A stretch of 64,000 nucleotides of DNA from Onthophagus taurus (lineage: Eukaryota > Arthropoda > Insecta > Coleoptera > Scarabaeidae). The notes under the pieces were generated by a model, which did not search any database, had not been told where the DNA came from, and worked only from the letters and a program-made list of their open reading frames with translations. How positions within the stretch are numbered: position 1 is the first letter of the stretch; every line of letters begins with the position of its first letter. Where the stretch lies: positions 16,926,001 through 16,990,000 of the forward strand of contig NC_091968.1 in NCBI RefSeq assembly GCF_036711975.1, written 5' to 3'. This document shows positions 1-10,644 of the stretch, piece after piece. The position numbers were made by a program, and so were the translations under genes.

Positions 1-27
1 ATAGAAAATATTTGTATTATACTTATA

Positions 28-1881
28 CAGGGTGTCTCAGCGAGACCGGTCATTAGACGTTTCTGGGATTCTGGTGAAAATAAAAATTTGAGAATTCAGA
101 CTTAAGTATTATCAATTACGATCTCTTCGTCTAAAATATTTTCAGATTTCTTGCACTTCCGGTTATACCGGAAGTCGCCACTAACTTTATTTTTTTAAAT
201 GGAACACCCTGTATATTTTTACATATTTGGATTGGTCTGTTTTCAAGGTTTATAAATAACTTTACTTTTTGCAATTTGATTCGGTCGTTCTCGAGTTTTT
301 CGAATTTTTCTAGGTAAATCTGCTCCAGCAGACATTTGTTCAAAAAATTAGAAAACACTCAATTTTTGGGATATCAATTTAGGATTGAGAACATGCTTAA
401 GCAACATGATGGACTATGTTTTGGTGCCGAGAACTGCGGTCTAGAACGTTTGATCACTTTACTATGGCACGTTAACTTTTCAAAATTTGGAAGTACCATA
501 ACTTAATTTTTTTAAATGGCACCCCCCATATTTTATTTTTTAGTCGTCTTCGGTGTCTCATTCTACATCTTTTATATCCCATATGGCCCATACCTATTAA
601 TAGTTTGGGAGATAATTAGGGTTTTTTGAAAAATGCACACATATCATATGCCTTCTCAATGAGTTCTTGTTAAAGACTCACTTGTTTACGTCACTTGATG
701 CATGTGAGCTAATAATTATCTGTTATGTCCCTTAATATTAGTACTGAAACGAGTTAAAATCGATAACAATAACGAAAGTAATATTTACACAAATCAAGAA
801 ATTGTTAATTTATTTTTTTTGCATGAAAAGCGCGACAAAGTTCGTAGTATGATTCCCAGATCTTCTTTGGCAGCTCGAATTGAGGTGTTGGGACTGGGCT
901 CGAAATAAGCCAAGGTATATATTTTTGGTCAGTTTAACACGTGATTAATTCGTCCAAAATGCAAAAAATTTGCTTCCATTCCTCTAAATTTCCCTTTTGT
1001 CATCGGAGATAAATGTGGATAATTTTCATTAAACATTCTGCAAGTTCTACAAAGGTTCTACTAAGAACTTTGTCGCACTTTTCGTGCACAAAAAATAAAT
1101 TATGGATTTCTTCATTTGTATAAACATTATTTACGTTATTAATATCCATTTTAACTGGTTTTAGACTCACAAGCATCAAACAACCTAAATTAGACTTTGA
1201 CGTTTATCAATAAGTCATTAAACATTTGTTTTCCATGGCACACTAGGTTAATATCCATATGATATGTGAGCATTTTTCAAAAAACCCTAATTATTTCTCA
1301 AACTATTAATGTTAGGCATAGAACATATGGAATATAAAAGATGTAAAATGAGACGCCGAAGACGATTAAGTAATAAAATATGGGGGGTGCCATTTAAAAA
1401 AATTAAGTTATGGTGCTTCCAAATTTCGAAAAGTTAACGTATCATAGTAAAGTGACCAAACGATCTAGACAGCCGTTCTCGGCACCAAAACATACTCCAT
1501 CATGTTGTTTAAGCATATTCTGAATCCTAAATTGATATCTCAAAAATTGAGTGTTCTATGATTTTTTGAACAAATGTCCGCTGGAGCAAATTTTTCTAGA
1601 AAAATTCGAATAACTCGAGAATTGCTGGTTCAAATTGCAAAAAGTAAAGTTATTTATAAACCTTCAAAACAGACAAATCTAAATATGTAAAAATATACAG
1701 GGTGTTCCATTTAAAAAAATAAAGTAGGTGGCGACTTCCGGTATAACCGGAAGTGCTAGAAATCTGAAAATATTTTAGATGAAGAGAACGTAATTTATAA
1801 TACTTAAGTCTGCATTCTCAAATTTTTTATTTGGCCAGAACCCCAGAAACGTCTAATGACCGGTCTCACTGAGACACCCTG
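28..1881. mobile_element. Long foldback element with about 0.9-kb inverted arms
   Basis: The left end begins CAGGGTGTCTCAGCGAGACC and the right end closes with its near-exact complement, ending GAGACACCCTG. The complementarity runs inward almost to the centre near position 955; for example the GCGCGACAAAGTTCGTAG stretch near 830 is mirrored near 1060. The arms are diverged by scattered substitutions. Each arm is itself layered: 28-211 and 1698-1881 are 184-bp modules with CAGGGTG/CACCCTG ends of their own. Each arm also holds a hairpin of two 9-base halves round a 3-base loop (ACTTCCGGT, then ACCGGAAGT; 155-175 on the left). There is no coding capacity, so this is a non-autonomous element. 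The left flank is TA and the right flank TC, so the target duplication is imperfect. Confidence 0.8.
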
Positions 1882-1956
1882 TCAAATTGAATGAAGCGCC
1901 GCCAAGGGGATTGTAATAGAAGTAATTTTAATAAACCGCGAAATTAGGATATTTTT

Positions 1957-2079
1957 AATGAAATAAAAGGTGAGTTTTACGATGATGATTGTTTAACATA
2001 TAACAATAAACAATCATTTATTTCGGTGCACCGAAATAAATAAACAATCATCATCGTAAAACTCACCTTTTATTTCATT
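1957..2079. repeat. Perfect 38-bp inverted repeat with inner 26-bp palindrome
   Basis: Bases 1957-1994 and 2042-2079 are exact reverse complements over 38 bp. The spacer contains a second perfect palindrome, 2016-2041, centred on GGTGCACC. The short string AATAAACAATCA occurs twice inside. No mismatches were seen, so the structure is either young or maintained. It could be a tiny foldback element, or an inverted duplication left by repair. The sequence just to its right (about 2083-2115) resembles 23690-23730, which suggests that it abuts the end of a dispersed repeat. Confidence 0.8.
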
Positions 2080-2154
2080 ATCCACACTACGATGAAACTG
2101 GAATCCCAGATCGCTAAATTGAATATTTTTGGTGTATATGTATGTATATATATA

Positions 2155-3918
2155 CAGGGTGATTTATAACATACGGAGGAGACTAAATGGGTAGGTACTT
2201 GAGGTCAAACTGAAGAGATTTTCTTAATAATGTTTTGTTAAAATCTTAATAGTTACATAGATATCGCATGTTAATTTTTTAAATAAGTTAGCGTCAACTT
2301 TTGAGAACCGCTGATATTCACTAAAGAACAATTAAAATACTTGTCAACGCCATCCTCATTTTTGAAGGAGCTGTCAAAGTAGACAATTTAATTGTTTAGT
2401 TTTAATACGTAATTTATGAAAAGAAATAATAGATGTTAATTTATGAAACGGATAATAATAATGTTTTAATTGCAAAATTACAAAATCTCTAAAACAAGAA
2501 AATAATATAATAATAATAATAATCTCTTTATAACATATGTTCAAAGTGCTCGGTGGCATATACTCTATCCTTCATGAATCCCCATAAAGAAAAAGTCCAA
2601 TGGGTTAAGATCGGGACTACGTGGTGGCCATGGAATAGGTCCACCTCGACCAATCCATTTTTGCCGAAAAGCATTATCGAGAAAATCTCGTACATTACTA
2701 CTAAAATGTGCAGGACAACCGTCGTGCATAAACCACATCTCACGTCGCATAAGTAGCGGAATATCTTCCAGGAGTACTGGCAGATTTTCTTGTAAAAACT
2801 GTAAATAAGAAGTTCCATTAAGAGTTCCTGGTAATTCGAAAGGTCCTATTAACGTATTGTTCACAATTCCCGCCCATAGATTCACTATGAATCGTTGTTG
2901 AAAAAAGCCTTGACGAATAACGTGTGGATTTTCGTCCGACCACACATGGGAATTGTGAACATTTAGAACACCATTTCTGGTAAAACAGCATTCATCCGTT
3001 ACCAGTATACTGTCCGCAAAATCTGCTTCTCTGTTGGTACGATTTAGTAGCCACTCGCAAAATTGCAACCGCAAAGGGTAGTCAGCGGGAGTCAGTCCTT
3101 GCACTTTTTGAAAATGATAGGGGTGTAAACCGTTACTTTTCAACGTACGCCAAACAAAATTCTGGGATACATCGAGTTGGTGAGAAATTTGACGAGTACT
3201 CGTGCTTCGATCCGCTTCCACAATTTCTAGAATTTCTTCTTCCACATTCACTCCATGTCTGTTTAGTCTACCGCCACCAAGACCTTTCTTAGGTTGCAAA
3301 TTTCCTGTCTCTCTTCCCCGCTGGATTAACCGAAGAAAAGTGTTTTCAGAAGGGATCTGTCGATTTGGTTATCGTTCTAAATACAAACGTCTTGCGTGTG
3401 CAGCGTTTTCTCCAGCAGCTCCATAAATAATAAGCATATCTACGTATTCTTCGTTACTGTACATTACCATTGTATTTTTTGATTAGTAAAAATTCTAATT
3501 TTGACGTTAAATGACATTGATTATTAAAATTAAATGACATGTCCGTTGCTAGGTAACCAAGTCAACTGGATTGACAGCAATAAAAACATGCTATCAGCGG
3601 TTCTCAAAAAACAAATACCAGTTTTTGAGTGATTTAACAAATTTTTAAATAGCCGTAACTGCCACATTACAAAGATTTTATTATTGGTGTATCAGTGCAA
3701 TCAGGCATTGCTTAAGTAACCCCGAAATATTCGCAGTTTGAATTTAAACGTAGTGTAATACCGTATATCGTAAGAAATGCTAGGCAATTAATTCAACTTT
3801 AATGCTCTATATCTTTGTGATTATTACGTTGTAGTCAAAACATTATTAAGAAAATATCTTCAGTTTGGCCCCTAGTACTTGCTCTTTTAATCTGCTCCGT
3901 ATGTTATAAATCACCCTG
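2155..3918. mobile_element. Mariner-like element, DUF4817 type, decayed
   Basis: The ends read CAGGGTGATTTATAACATAC and its exact complement, with TA on both sides (2153-2154 and 3919-3920), the Tc1/mariner target duplication. Similarity between the two ends continues inward for roughly 90 bp. A further inner inverted match occurs near 2300 and 3595 (TTTGAGAACCGCTGAT). The element carries one transposase reading frame on the minus strand, which is broken. It lies only six bases (TATATA) from the next element at 3925. Confidence 0.85.
2528..3470 (-). pseudogene. Broken DUF4817/mariner-type transposase
   Basis: Cut-and-paste transposase of the 2155-3918 element. Reading from a start at 3470, an N-terminal helix-turn-helix of the DUF4817 kind is followed by a catalytic domain with TDECCF, HDGCPAHF and SPDLNPLD blocks, giving the three aspartates. 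By my count 36 residues separate the second and third aspartates. Two lesions are seen. A TAA stop at about 3369 falls where related proteins have Tyr before PNR. A frameshift lies at LDFF near 2590-2600, after which the other frame continues LWGFMKDRVYATEHF. The copy is therefore unlikely to be functional, although it could still supply ends for mobilisation in trans. Confidence 0.85.
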
Positions 3919-3924
3919 TATATA

Positions 3925-4431
3925 CAGGGTGACATAGAAAAAAGTACATTGCATAGTGCCACACAATAGAGGACACTAAAATAAGAAAAAAAGTTCCTAT
4001 GAACATGGGTCCGCAAGGCCTACGGTTAAAAGATACGGGGTGTTGAATTTTATTTTTTTTGGGGGTTTTTTTTTGAATATCTTTAGCTAGAGACGCAAAA
4101 AATGGATAAAATGTGGTATACAGGGGTTTTTTATCATGCTAAATTCAAATATGATCTTAGTTTTATGATTACTGATGGAGAGCGCTACATACATACAGGG
4201 TTCCATCTTTATTGAATCGGTCCTAACTTTTTCTTTTTTGCTATACACTGTATGTCATTTTCGACTGAAAAAATTTGTTATCCATACATCTGAAAGCCGA
4301 CAATGCACGCTAATTATTCAAAAAGCGCCAAAGTAACCTTTGCAAAAACAATGATAAATGAATAATGTGTCATAATTTAGTGTCCTCTATTGTGTGGCAC
4401 TATGCAATGTACTTTTTTCTATGTCACCCTG
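3925..4431. mobile_element. 507-bp MITE with about 50-bp terminal inverted repeats
   Basis: The left end CAGGGTGACATAGAAAAAAG is mirrored at the right end. The inverted repeat continues through GTGCCACACAATAGAGGACAC for about 50 bp. It is flanked by TA at 3923-3924 and 4432-4433. There is no reading frame, so it is non-autonomous and presumably mobilised by a mariner-type transposase. It also contains an internal TACAGGGTTCCA-like motif near 4195. Confidence 0.8.
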
Positions 4432-4490
4432 TACATATTTCATATCTTATTTTAATTGATAAATAAAACACAATAGTTTATTAAATAAAT

Positions 4491-5765
4491 TTATTTTTTT
4501 CTCTTTAAAAAAATATGGTGGGCTTGAATAGCCAATGTGTTTTTAGAATTTAGTTTTCTAATCCTACCTTTTAATATGTTATTTATCTTTTTACAAAAGT
4601 TAAACAAAATTAATTTCACTAACATATTTATAATAAAATTTGTGATGTGTTCTTTATGGCATAGAAATGTAAAGTTAACATTATGCCTAATCAAGTGTTT
4701 AATATAGTTTAAAACATGATTTGCTTGAAAATTATTGTCCAACACATCATACGTTACGTTGTATACTTTTCTCATACTATCCAAGAACGTCGGTGTACAA
4801 AAAGTTAATCTAGAGGATGAATACTCCTTCTGGGTTATAAACATATTGTCTTTACTTGACCTATCTGGATTTTTGTTGATGATATGGGAAATACAGAATT
4901 TACACCTGAATTTCTTACATGTTGTTCGTGCCACGTAGCCCACAACATAGTTAAAAATATTACTTTGAAAAGAATTATTCAATTTGCTTACTATAGGAGG
5001 AAGCCGCCAGACTCCCTCCTCAAATATATCACTTCTTTTGCAACTGTTTAAAAAAATTGGAGGTTTTAATAAAACAGAATTAACATCTTTTTCACAGTTT
5101 CCTCCTGTTATATCGGGAGTTAGCATTTTTCTCACAAGAAGTGATTTAAATGAATCTCCAAATGCATGACATGTGGGATTCACATTCCTTCCCCTCATCT
5201 GCCGTATCTGCCCAAACAGATTCTCCAAAGGATCTTGGTTTAACTGTCTAGGTATTATATATTTAGTTTTTCCTTTTTTAACTGTATCACAAAGAAGTAA
5301 GTATTCCCTTTAAGGTGATTGCCCAGTTTTTGAGGGATGGAGGTCTTGACTTTGTTTTAGTTGCAGGATCCTCAAAATGCATTTCACATAGTTGTTTAAT
5401 GGCATCTAAAAGAATATAATACATAATACCATATTTAATATTTTGATCATTGTTATGAGCTATCAAAAGGAGACACTCTAATCTAACGTCAGCACTTCAG
5501 ATTCTAAATTCTCACAAGATATTTATTTAGAAATATCTAATATTAAATCACTTACTAAATTAACTAAATACTTAGACAATATGAAATGCGGTTTGTTACA
5601 TAATTATACCTCTCCAAAAGTTGTAATGCTCACTATTCTTCGATGCAACCATTTTCAATGGGTTTCCCTCTCTATTAATTCTTAATGACCCATTGACAGA
5701 ATCAAATAAATCATCGAAGAATTTTATTAATAGAGCTGTTTTGGGATGCCTCTTTTGGCATGGTT
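4491..5765 (-). pseudogene. Old P-element-like transposase, middle and C-terminal exons
   Basis: The long frame 4491-5228 begins with ENLFGQIRQMRGRN followed by NPTCHAFGDSFKSL, the signature of the P-element transposase C-terminal part. A frameshift near 5290 separates it from an upstream segment (about 5290-5407) reading EMHFEDPATKTKSRPPSLK and preceded by a TTTTAG acceptor. A further exon at about 5590-5763 reads KTALLIKFFDDLFDSVNGSL, the conserved central P-transposase block. Upstream exons of the same gene are found beyond the inserted element at 7688-7898. The GTP-binding and catalytic parts are fragmentary. This is a dead, older P-like copy. Confidence 0.75.
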
Positions 5766-5768
5766 ACC

Positions 5769-7687
5769 ATGGGGGGAGATCTCAAATGAATGAAAATTGT
5801 AACCGTCGTCAACGCCATCCGATGTCACCGTCGATAACTAATTCTACACAAATTCAAATTTAAAGAACCTTTAAGGTGGCTTATATTTCATTTCTTTTTT
5901 TTGTATTCATCTTTGATTAATTAAGTCAAATTAAGTGATGTCAAATATAAATGATATTGATAAATCAGTTAATTTTTTTAATAAGTGTAATTTTGTAATT
6001 AAGTGTAAAAAAGTGTAAAAAACATTTAAAATTTAAAAATGATAAAAATGTCGGTTATTAATCCTTGCTGTGTACCATCTTGTGATGATAGACATTAAAA
6101 GGTAAATTATAAAAATTATTAATTAATACAGCATAATTACGTTCATTCTGTATTTCTAGATATTATTTTCCGACCGACCCTATTATTCGAATGGCTTGGC
6201 TCTCAGGAATACACAATTCAAAATTATTTGAATTAATTAATGATAAGCGTCTAAGTAACTATTGTGTTTGCCCCAACCATTTTGCAACAATGTGCAAATA
6301 TGTTGAGAAAAAATTGAAAAAGCTAGCTACATTATGCTTACTAGGTAAATGAAATTTTGGATAAAAAGTTTGTTTTTTAATCTATATATGTTTTTTAAAT
6401 CATTTAGATTTATAAGAAGAAACTATAAATAATTGCTTTTTGTCTCCACAAGATCAACCAACAGAAGATACTTCAGGTATGCTGCATGGTATGAAATTAA
6501 TTATTTAGTTTCATAATTCATAATTATATAATTCATTATATACTATATTATATATGTTTATACCCCGACATGCCATATATATATATATTTATACCCCCAC
6601 ATATGTATGCCCCGACAAACTTCCTGGTGTAACTAGTTCAACTGTTATGCAAGTCTATCCTGGATGTAGTAAACAACAAGGTTGCGAAATTGCTTCAACC
6701 TCATTTTGTGAGGAAAATTCTGTCATTTCATTAGAAATAAATTGGAAGCGGTTCCACCTAAGTGATGAAAAAGAAATAATTGGTAAATACCATAAAAACT
6801 GAATAATCATTCTTATTTAAAATTATCTTTATTTTTGTAGATAAGAAACGGAGGAAATTACCTTTTACAAAGAACTGCAGCAATTGCAACGTAACTGGAG
6901 TAAAAAAAGCTTTGTGTCGCGCTAAGAAAAATGCCACAATAATAAGGCAAAAGCTAATACAATTGAGGAAAAATCCTCAGGTATTGGTGAACCTCAAATA
7001 TTTGAATAAAGAAACTAGAAATTTCTTTAGCAGCCAGTCCCGAAATCAGAAAAAAGAAGTGCTGGCTCTTTCCATTTACAAACAAAGTGGTAAAGGATAC
7101 CGGTTCTTATCAAATTTCTTTTCATTACCATCCAGGAAGACGCTACAAAAACTGTTAGGGTAAACAAAATGTAACATTATTCTATTTATTGAACTAAAAC
7201 TAGAACTAATAGTAGCACTATCACTAGAACTAACACTAGCTAGATATTTTCGAAGTGATTTCGAGTCGTCTTCGATAGTGCTACTATTAGTTCTAGTTTA
7301 ATTACACCGGCCGTGAAAGCCTTCGTACTTATATTCTATTTATGTTACCAAATTTTATTAGTTTTGTGAATAATAAATTATTATGTTGAAATTAGATCTT
7401 TCATTTAAAATATATTTATTTCCTTTTTTCAAAGCAATATTAATTGTGTTATTTTTAAATTTGGCGGTTAAAGTTAGCCCCAACGATCTGGCAACGTCGC
7501 TCGCTTCGCTTCGATGCGCAGCGAACAATGTTGCCAGATCGTTGGTTAGTCCAGTTTTACACCATTATCCTAGTGGAAGTTGGTTTTAATCTATGATTAG
7601 TACTCTGCGGTGACATCAAATGGCGCTGTACGCAAGGTACAATTTAATAAGGTAGAGTTGGCCATCTCTATCCTTCCTTGTCTCTGA
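5769..7687 (+). mobile_element. P-like element copy 1, internally deleted, nested in old P
   Basis: This 1.9-kb unit is repeated, with only scattered differences, at 54824-56732. The flanking octamers TGGTTACC (5761-5768) and TGGTCACC (7688-7695) match at 7 of 8 positions, the size of a P-element target duplication. The unit carries the 5' exons of a THAP-type transposase and a 3' end, but nothing of the transposase after the first coiled/helical region, so the middle is deleted. Past the last exon there is an inverted repeat built on ACTAGAACTAATAGTAGCAC (about 7198 and 7270-7300). Confidence 0.75.
6039..7163 (+). pseudogene. THAP-domain P-like transposase, 5' exons only
   Basis: Five exons can be traced by GT-AG borders: 6039-6101, 6160-6344, 6453-6476, about 6637-6782 and 6841-7163. 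The first two encode a THAP zinc-finger (CVPSC, then YYFPTDP, then YCVCPNHF), the P-element DNA-binding domain. The last encodes a basic helical region followed by EVLALSIYKQSGKGYRFLS, the block that follows the leucine-zipper region in P transposases. It then stops at 7161. An in-frame TAA at 6096-6098 interrupts the THAP exon and is shared by the second copy. What remains could at most give a short DNA-binding protein, as repressor-type truncated P elements do; this is inference. Confidence 0.7.
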
Positions 7688-7898
7688 TGGTCACCTTACC
7701 ATCAGCACTTACTTCATCTGTAAAAGTACAAAAAAGGTAGGTAGAATGTTATAATGTTTACCATCATTACTTACTGTTTCTTGCCATTATTGTTATAGTA
7801 GCTGCCATTGTATGGCTAAAAATTTGTGTACAATATGCCACCTTCATTTTCTTTATTTTTTCTTCAATGACGTGTCTACCATTTAAGCGCCAAAACTT
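7688..7898 (-). pseudogene. Upstream exons of the old minus-strand P-like transposase
   Basis: On the minus strand the stretch 7898-7785 reads RHVIEEKIKKMKVAYCTQIF then SHTMAATITIMARN, matching the MKVxxAAQxxSxSVA block of P transposases. It ends at a GTAAGT donor. After a short intron with a TTTTACAG acceptor, NEVSADGKVT follows at about 7688-7718. The reading continues in sense on the far side of the 1.9-kb insertion, at 5765 and below. This is the evidence that the plus-strand P-like element jumped into this older gene. Confidence 0.65.
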
Positions 7899-8082
7899 AG
7901 TTTACGCGTGCCCAGTTTTCAAATTGACATTTGTCAATTTGTGCCTAGTAAACAATTGTTTTAATATTTTGTATACCTAGTAAATTAAAAAGGACTAACA
8001 AGCATATAATCAATAAGAAAAGAGTTAGCCATAAGAAATAAACACGTTATAAACACAAATATGTAGACATTTTTATTAAAAT

Positions 8083-8388
8083 TTATATTAAGTTTCTAAA
8101 ATACTCATTTATTAATGAATGCCTTGTACTAAGGTTATTATTTTCTACATCGATTACAATATCATTGCCGTTATTTTGAAAATGAGTCATATTTTCTCAG
8201 TCTTCATTATTGTCTGGTTCCACATCTCTTAGAGTACAGGCTATATTATTTAAAACCACAGTTGATATAATAATAGCCTCTACAGTTGTAATATGTAACT
8301 TAATTCCTAAAGCTAATATTGGAAATCGTCTTTTTAACACACTAAAACATAGTTCACAAGCTATATTTCTTGTATATACTTAATACCT
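8083..8388 (-). pseudogene. PIF/Harbinger nuclease C-terminal fragment
   Basis: A minus-strand frame reads TRNIACELCFSVLKRRFPIL then ALGIKLHITTVEAIIIS and RNLI before a TAA stop at 8083. The VLKRRFPIL block is typical of the end of the DDE_4 nuclease of PIF/Harbinger transposons. One internal TGA (about 8200) breaks it and the catalytic residues upstream are absent. It ends near a CAGGGTGTCC terminus at 8406, where another element's end begins. Confidence 0.7.
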
Positions 8389-9379
8389 ATTTGTTTTCGA
8401 CTGTACAGGGTGTCCAAATCATGCACCAGTCAGTCGTATTAATGAAGTGGGGAACATACCTTTAATTCTGGATACTGAACCTGGTTTGACCAGGTTTGAC
8501 ATAGTAATATTTTTGATTACATGATTGTGTTGTGTACAGAGGAAGAGTTGCTAGCGATTTGAAGAAAGAGCGATTTGTTGTTGTTACTTTATAATAAGTA
8601 CTTCGATTGATTTTATAATCAGTCATGCGGAAGCAGCATTGGATAAGTGTAACAAAAGTATAAGGAAACGATGTGGTATAAATAATATTAAAAAAAATAA
8701 AGAATAAAGTCTTTGTTATTCATTTAAAGACTTTTTAATAAACCTTGTACCAAATAATAGATTAATACCTAGTCATGTTTTTTTTTGTAAAACATTGTAA
8801 ACGACAAAATTTAATGTGCTTAAAACTTTGTACGGTTTGTAAAGTTTTGTCGCCAAGCAATGTTTTCGTAAAAAAACATCGATGAAACGTTCAAATAACA
8901 AATTTAATTCATATTTCCCGCCTGCCAATGATTTCAGCGCTGTAAACGATAGTATCCAAAACTACTTGCGCATTCCAACCAAACGTGTTTAGTTGCCTAT
9001 CTATATAACAACATATTATATCTAATCTATGGTCCAAATTTCGATGGGTTTGCAGGATATCTCAGTTCTAACAACAAGGTTCTAATATATAAAGAAGTGG
9101 AGTTATTAAAAAACATTTTTTCACAGAAAGTGATTGTTTTTTAACAATGAGAATTTCTTTTGCCAAAAAAGGTCTAACAGGTAAACGCGCGAGTTCTTAA
9201 AAACTTTTTCCAAGAATGTTATTGTTTGTTGTATTTAAAAAATAATAATATTTATTTCAGTGAATTTAATGTTTATACTTAGTGCCTGGAAGAGTTAAAA
9301 CACCTCTTTATTAAAAAAAATTGTTCGTAATAATGTTTCAATAATACAGTGAAAATGGCAAAAAATTAAATTTTGCACG
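8389..9379. other. No gene recognised; one mariner-type end
   Basis: A TA followed by CAGGGTGTCCAAATCATGC at about 8404-8425 looks like a mariner-type terminus, but no partner end was found. The rest is AT-rich with only short frames. An AATAAA-rich stretch lies at 8690-8740. Nothing here can be assigned. Confidence 0.4.
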
Positions 9380-9560
9380 ATTGTCAATTGTCAATTCTGT
9401 AATCTAACATGATTAAATTAAAATAAATTTTAATGTAGTTATTTTTAATGCAATTTTTTGTAGTTATTCTGAAGATGCGTGCCAGAACAGGTGAAACATA
9501 TAAATAGAGAGACGTATTATATTTAATACAAGATTTTGTACTAACCAGTAAAAGATACAA
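9380..9560 (+). repeat. Penelope-like element 3'-end relic
   Basis: The segment reads TTCTGAAGATGCGTGCCAGA, then acaggtgaaacatataaata and a GAGACGTATTATA tail. It ends with CTAACCAGTAAAAG. The same blocks occur in reverse orientation at 12855-13000, the 3' end of the minus-strand PLE. This is therefore a detached 3' end of the same family with no coding sequence attached. Confidence 0.6.
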
Positions 9561-10643
9561 TTAATCATAAACATTTTATGAAACAAACCGTGTTAGAAAA
9601 TATTGTTTCTTTTTAGACATAAAAATTTTTAAACAACAATAATTTTGTCACTGTTTAAGAGATTTCTCTTAAACAGTTTTCTACAATAAACTTTATAAAA
9701 TCGTTAAAAATCGGTTTTTTATTAATAAATAAAAATGAAATTTTGAGTAATAATAATAAATAAAGGAAGATATGACAAATTATATAGTACGAGCACTTTT
9801 AGATGTATTTTTACTTTTAGTTTTCTAAACATTTTTATCCATTTCGTTAAATGTCATTTAATGAAAACATGATCGCTTCAATAAAACAGCACATGTCCAT
9901 GAAATCGATGAAACGTAGGTTCAAAACATTAACAAAATTGACAAAATTGTCATAATACGAGAGTTGGATAGATTTTAAAGTAATAGGACACTATTATCCC
10001 AATAATATTTGGGTAGAATGCTTGGACGTAATGTACATTCATTAGGATTAATATGAATATGATCTCAAACACCACGACACAAAATCTTATGGTAATGTTT
10101 TGAAGTCTTTAATTCCCACAAGAAGGGGGCGAAGAAACGTTATAACTATATGGACAACTGAAACAATGAAAATGGATTTAAGAAATTTCGAGAGGAGCGA
10201 CAAATAATCAAATGAAATTCTTTGTTGAATAGCGGCGATAATGCTAGCGATTTCAACACCGAGGAAAAAGTTATCATAACTCGAGATTGGTTATCGAATG
10301 TTACGAAAAAAATTGTGATGAAACAAACGCACGATAAGAAAGGCTTATCACGAAGAATCAATATGGATATACGGAAGGTATTGAAAGCATCGAACCTCAC
10401 TGGCACGTTGGAACTTGTATAGAACAACAGATATATAGAAGACTATTACGGAGGCTGAGTAAGGTTTTGCGGCTGTTTTTGGGCCTTTTCTACCTTAGTG
10501 ATCGTTCAGATTATGGGTTGATGTCTCAGTTGGCAATGATGTTCGAAGTTAACCTGCTGAAAGCTTATGAGCTTAGAGAATATTGGAAATTAACAATAAA
10601 TACTTATACTACCTCAGGAACTGAGACATGCTGAAAGCTATAC
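9561..10643. other. Unassigned, includes a 66-codon open frame
   Basis: AT-rich sequence without recognisable domains. The plus frame 10222-10422 (SGDNASDFNTEEKVIITRDW and onward, Lys-rich) is open. Upstream frame fragments (about 10115-10215) look coding-like in the same strand, but I recognise no family and cannot say whether it is a gene relic. A near-palindrome GTTTAAGAGATTTCTCTTAAAC sits at about 9655-9676. Confidence 0.3.
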
Positions 10644-10644
10644 A

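Noticed and set aside
10222..10422. Small Lys-rich open frame as a host gene
   Set aside because: No family recognised, no splice or promoter evidence and no extension; recorded only as unassigned.
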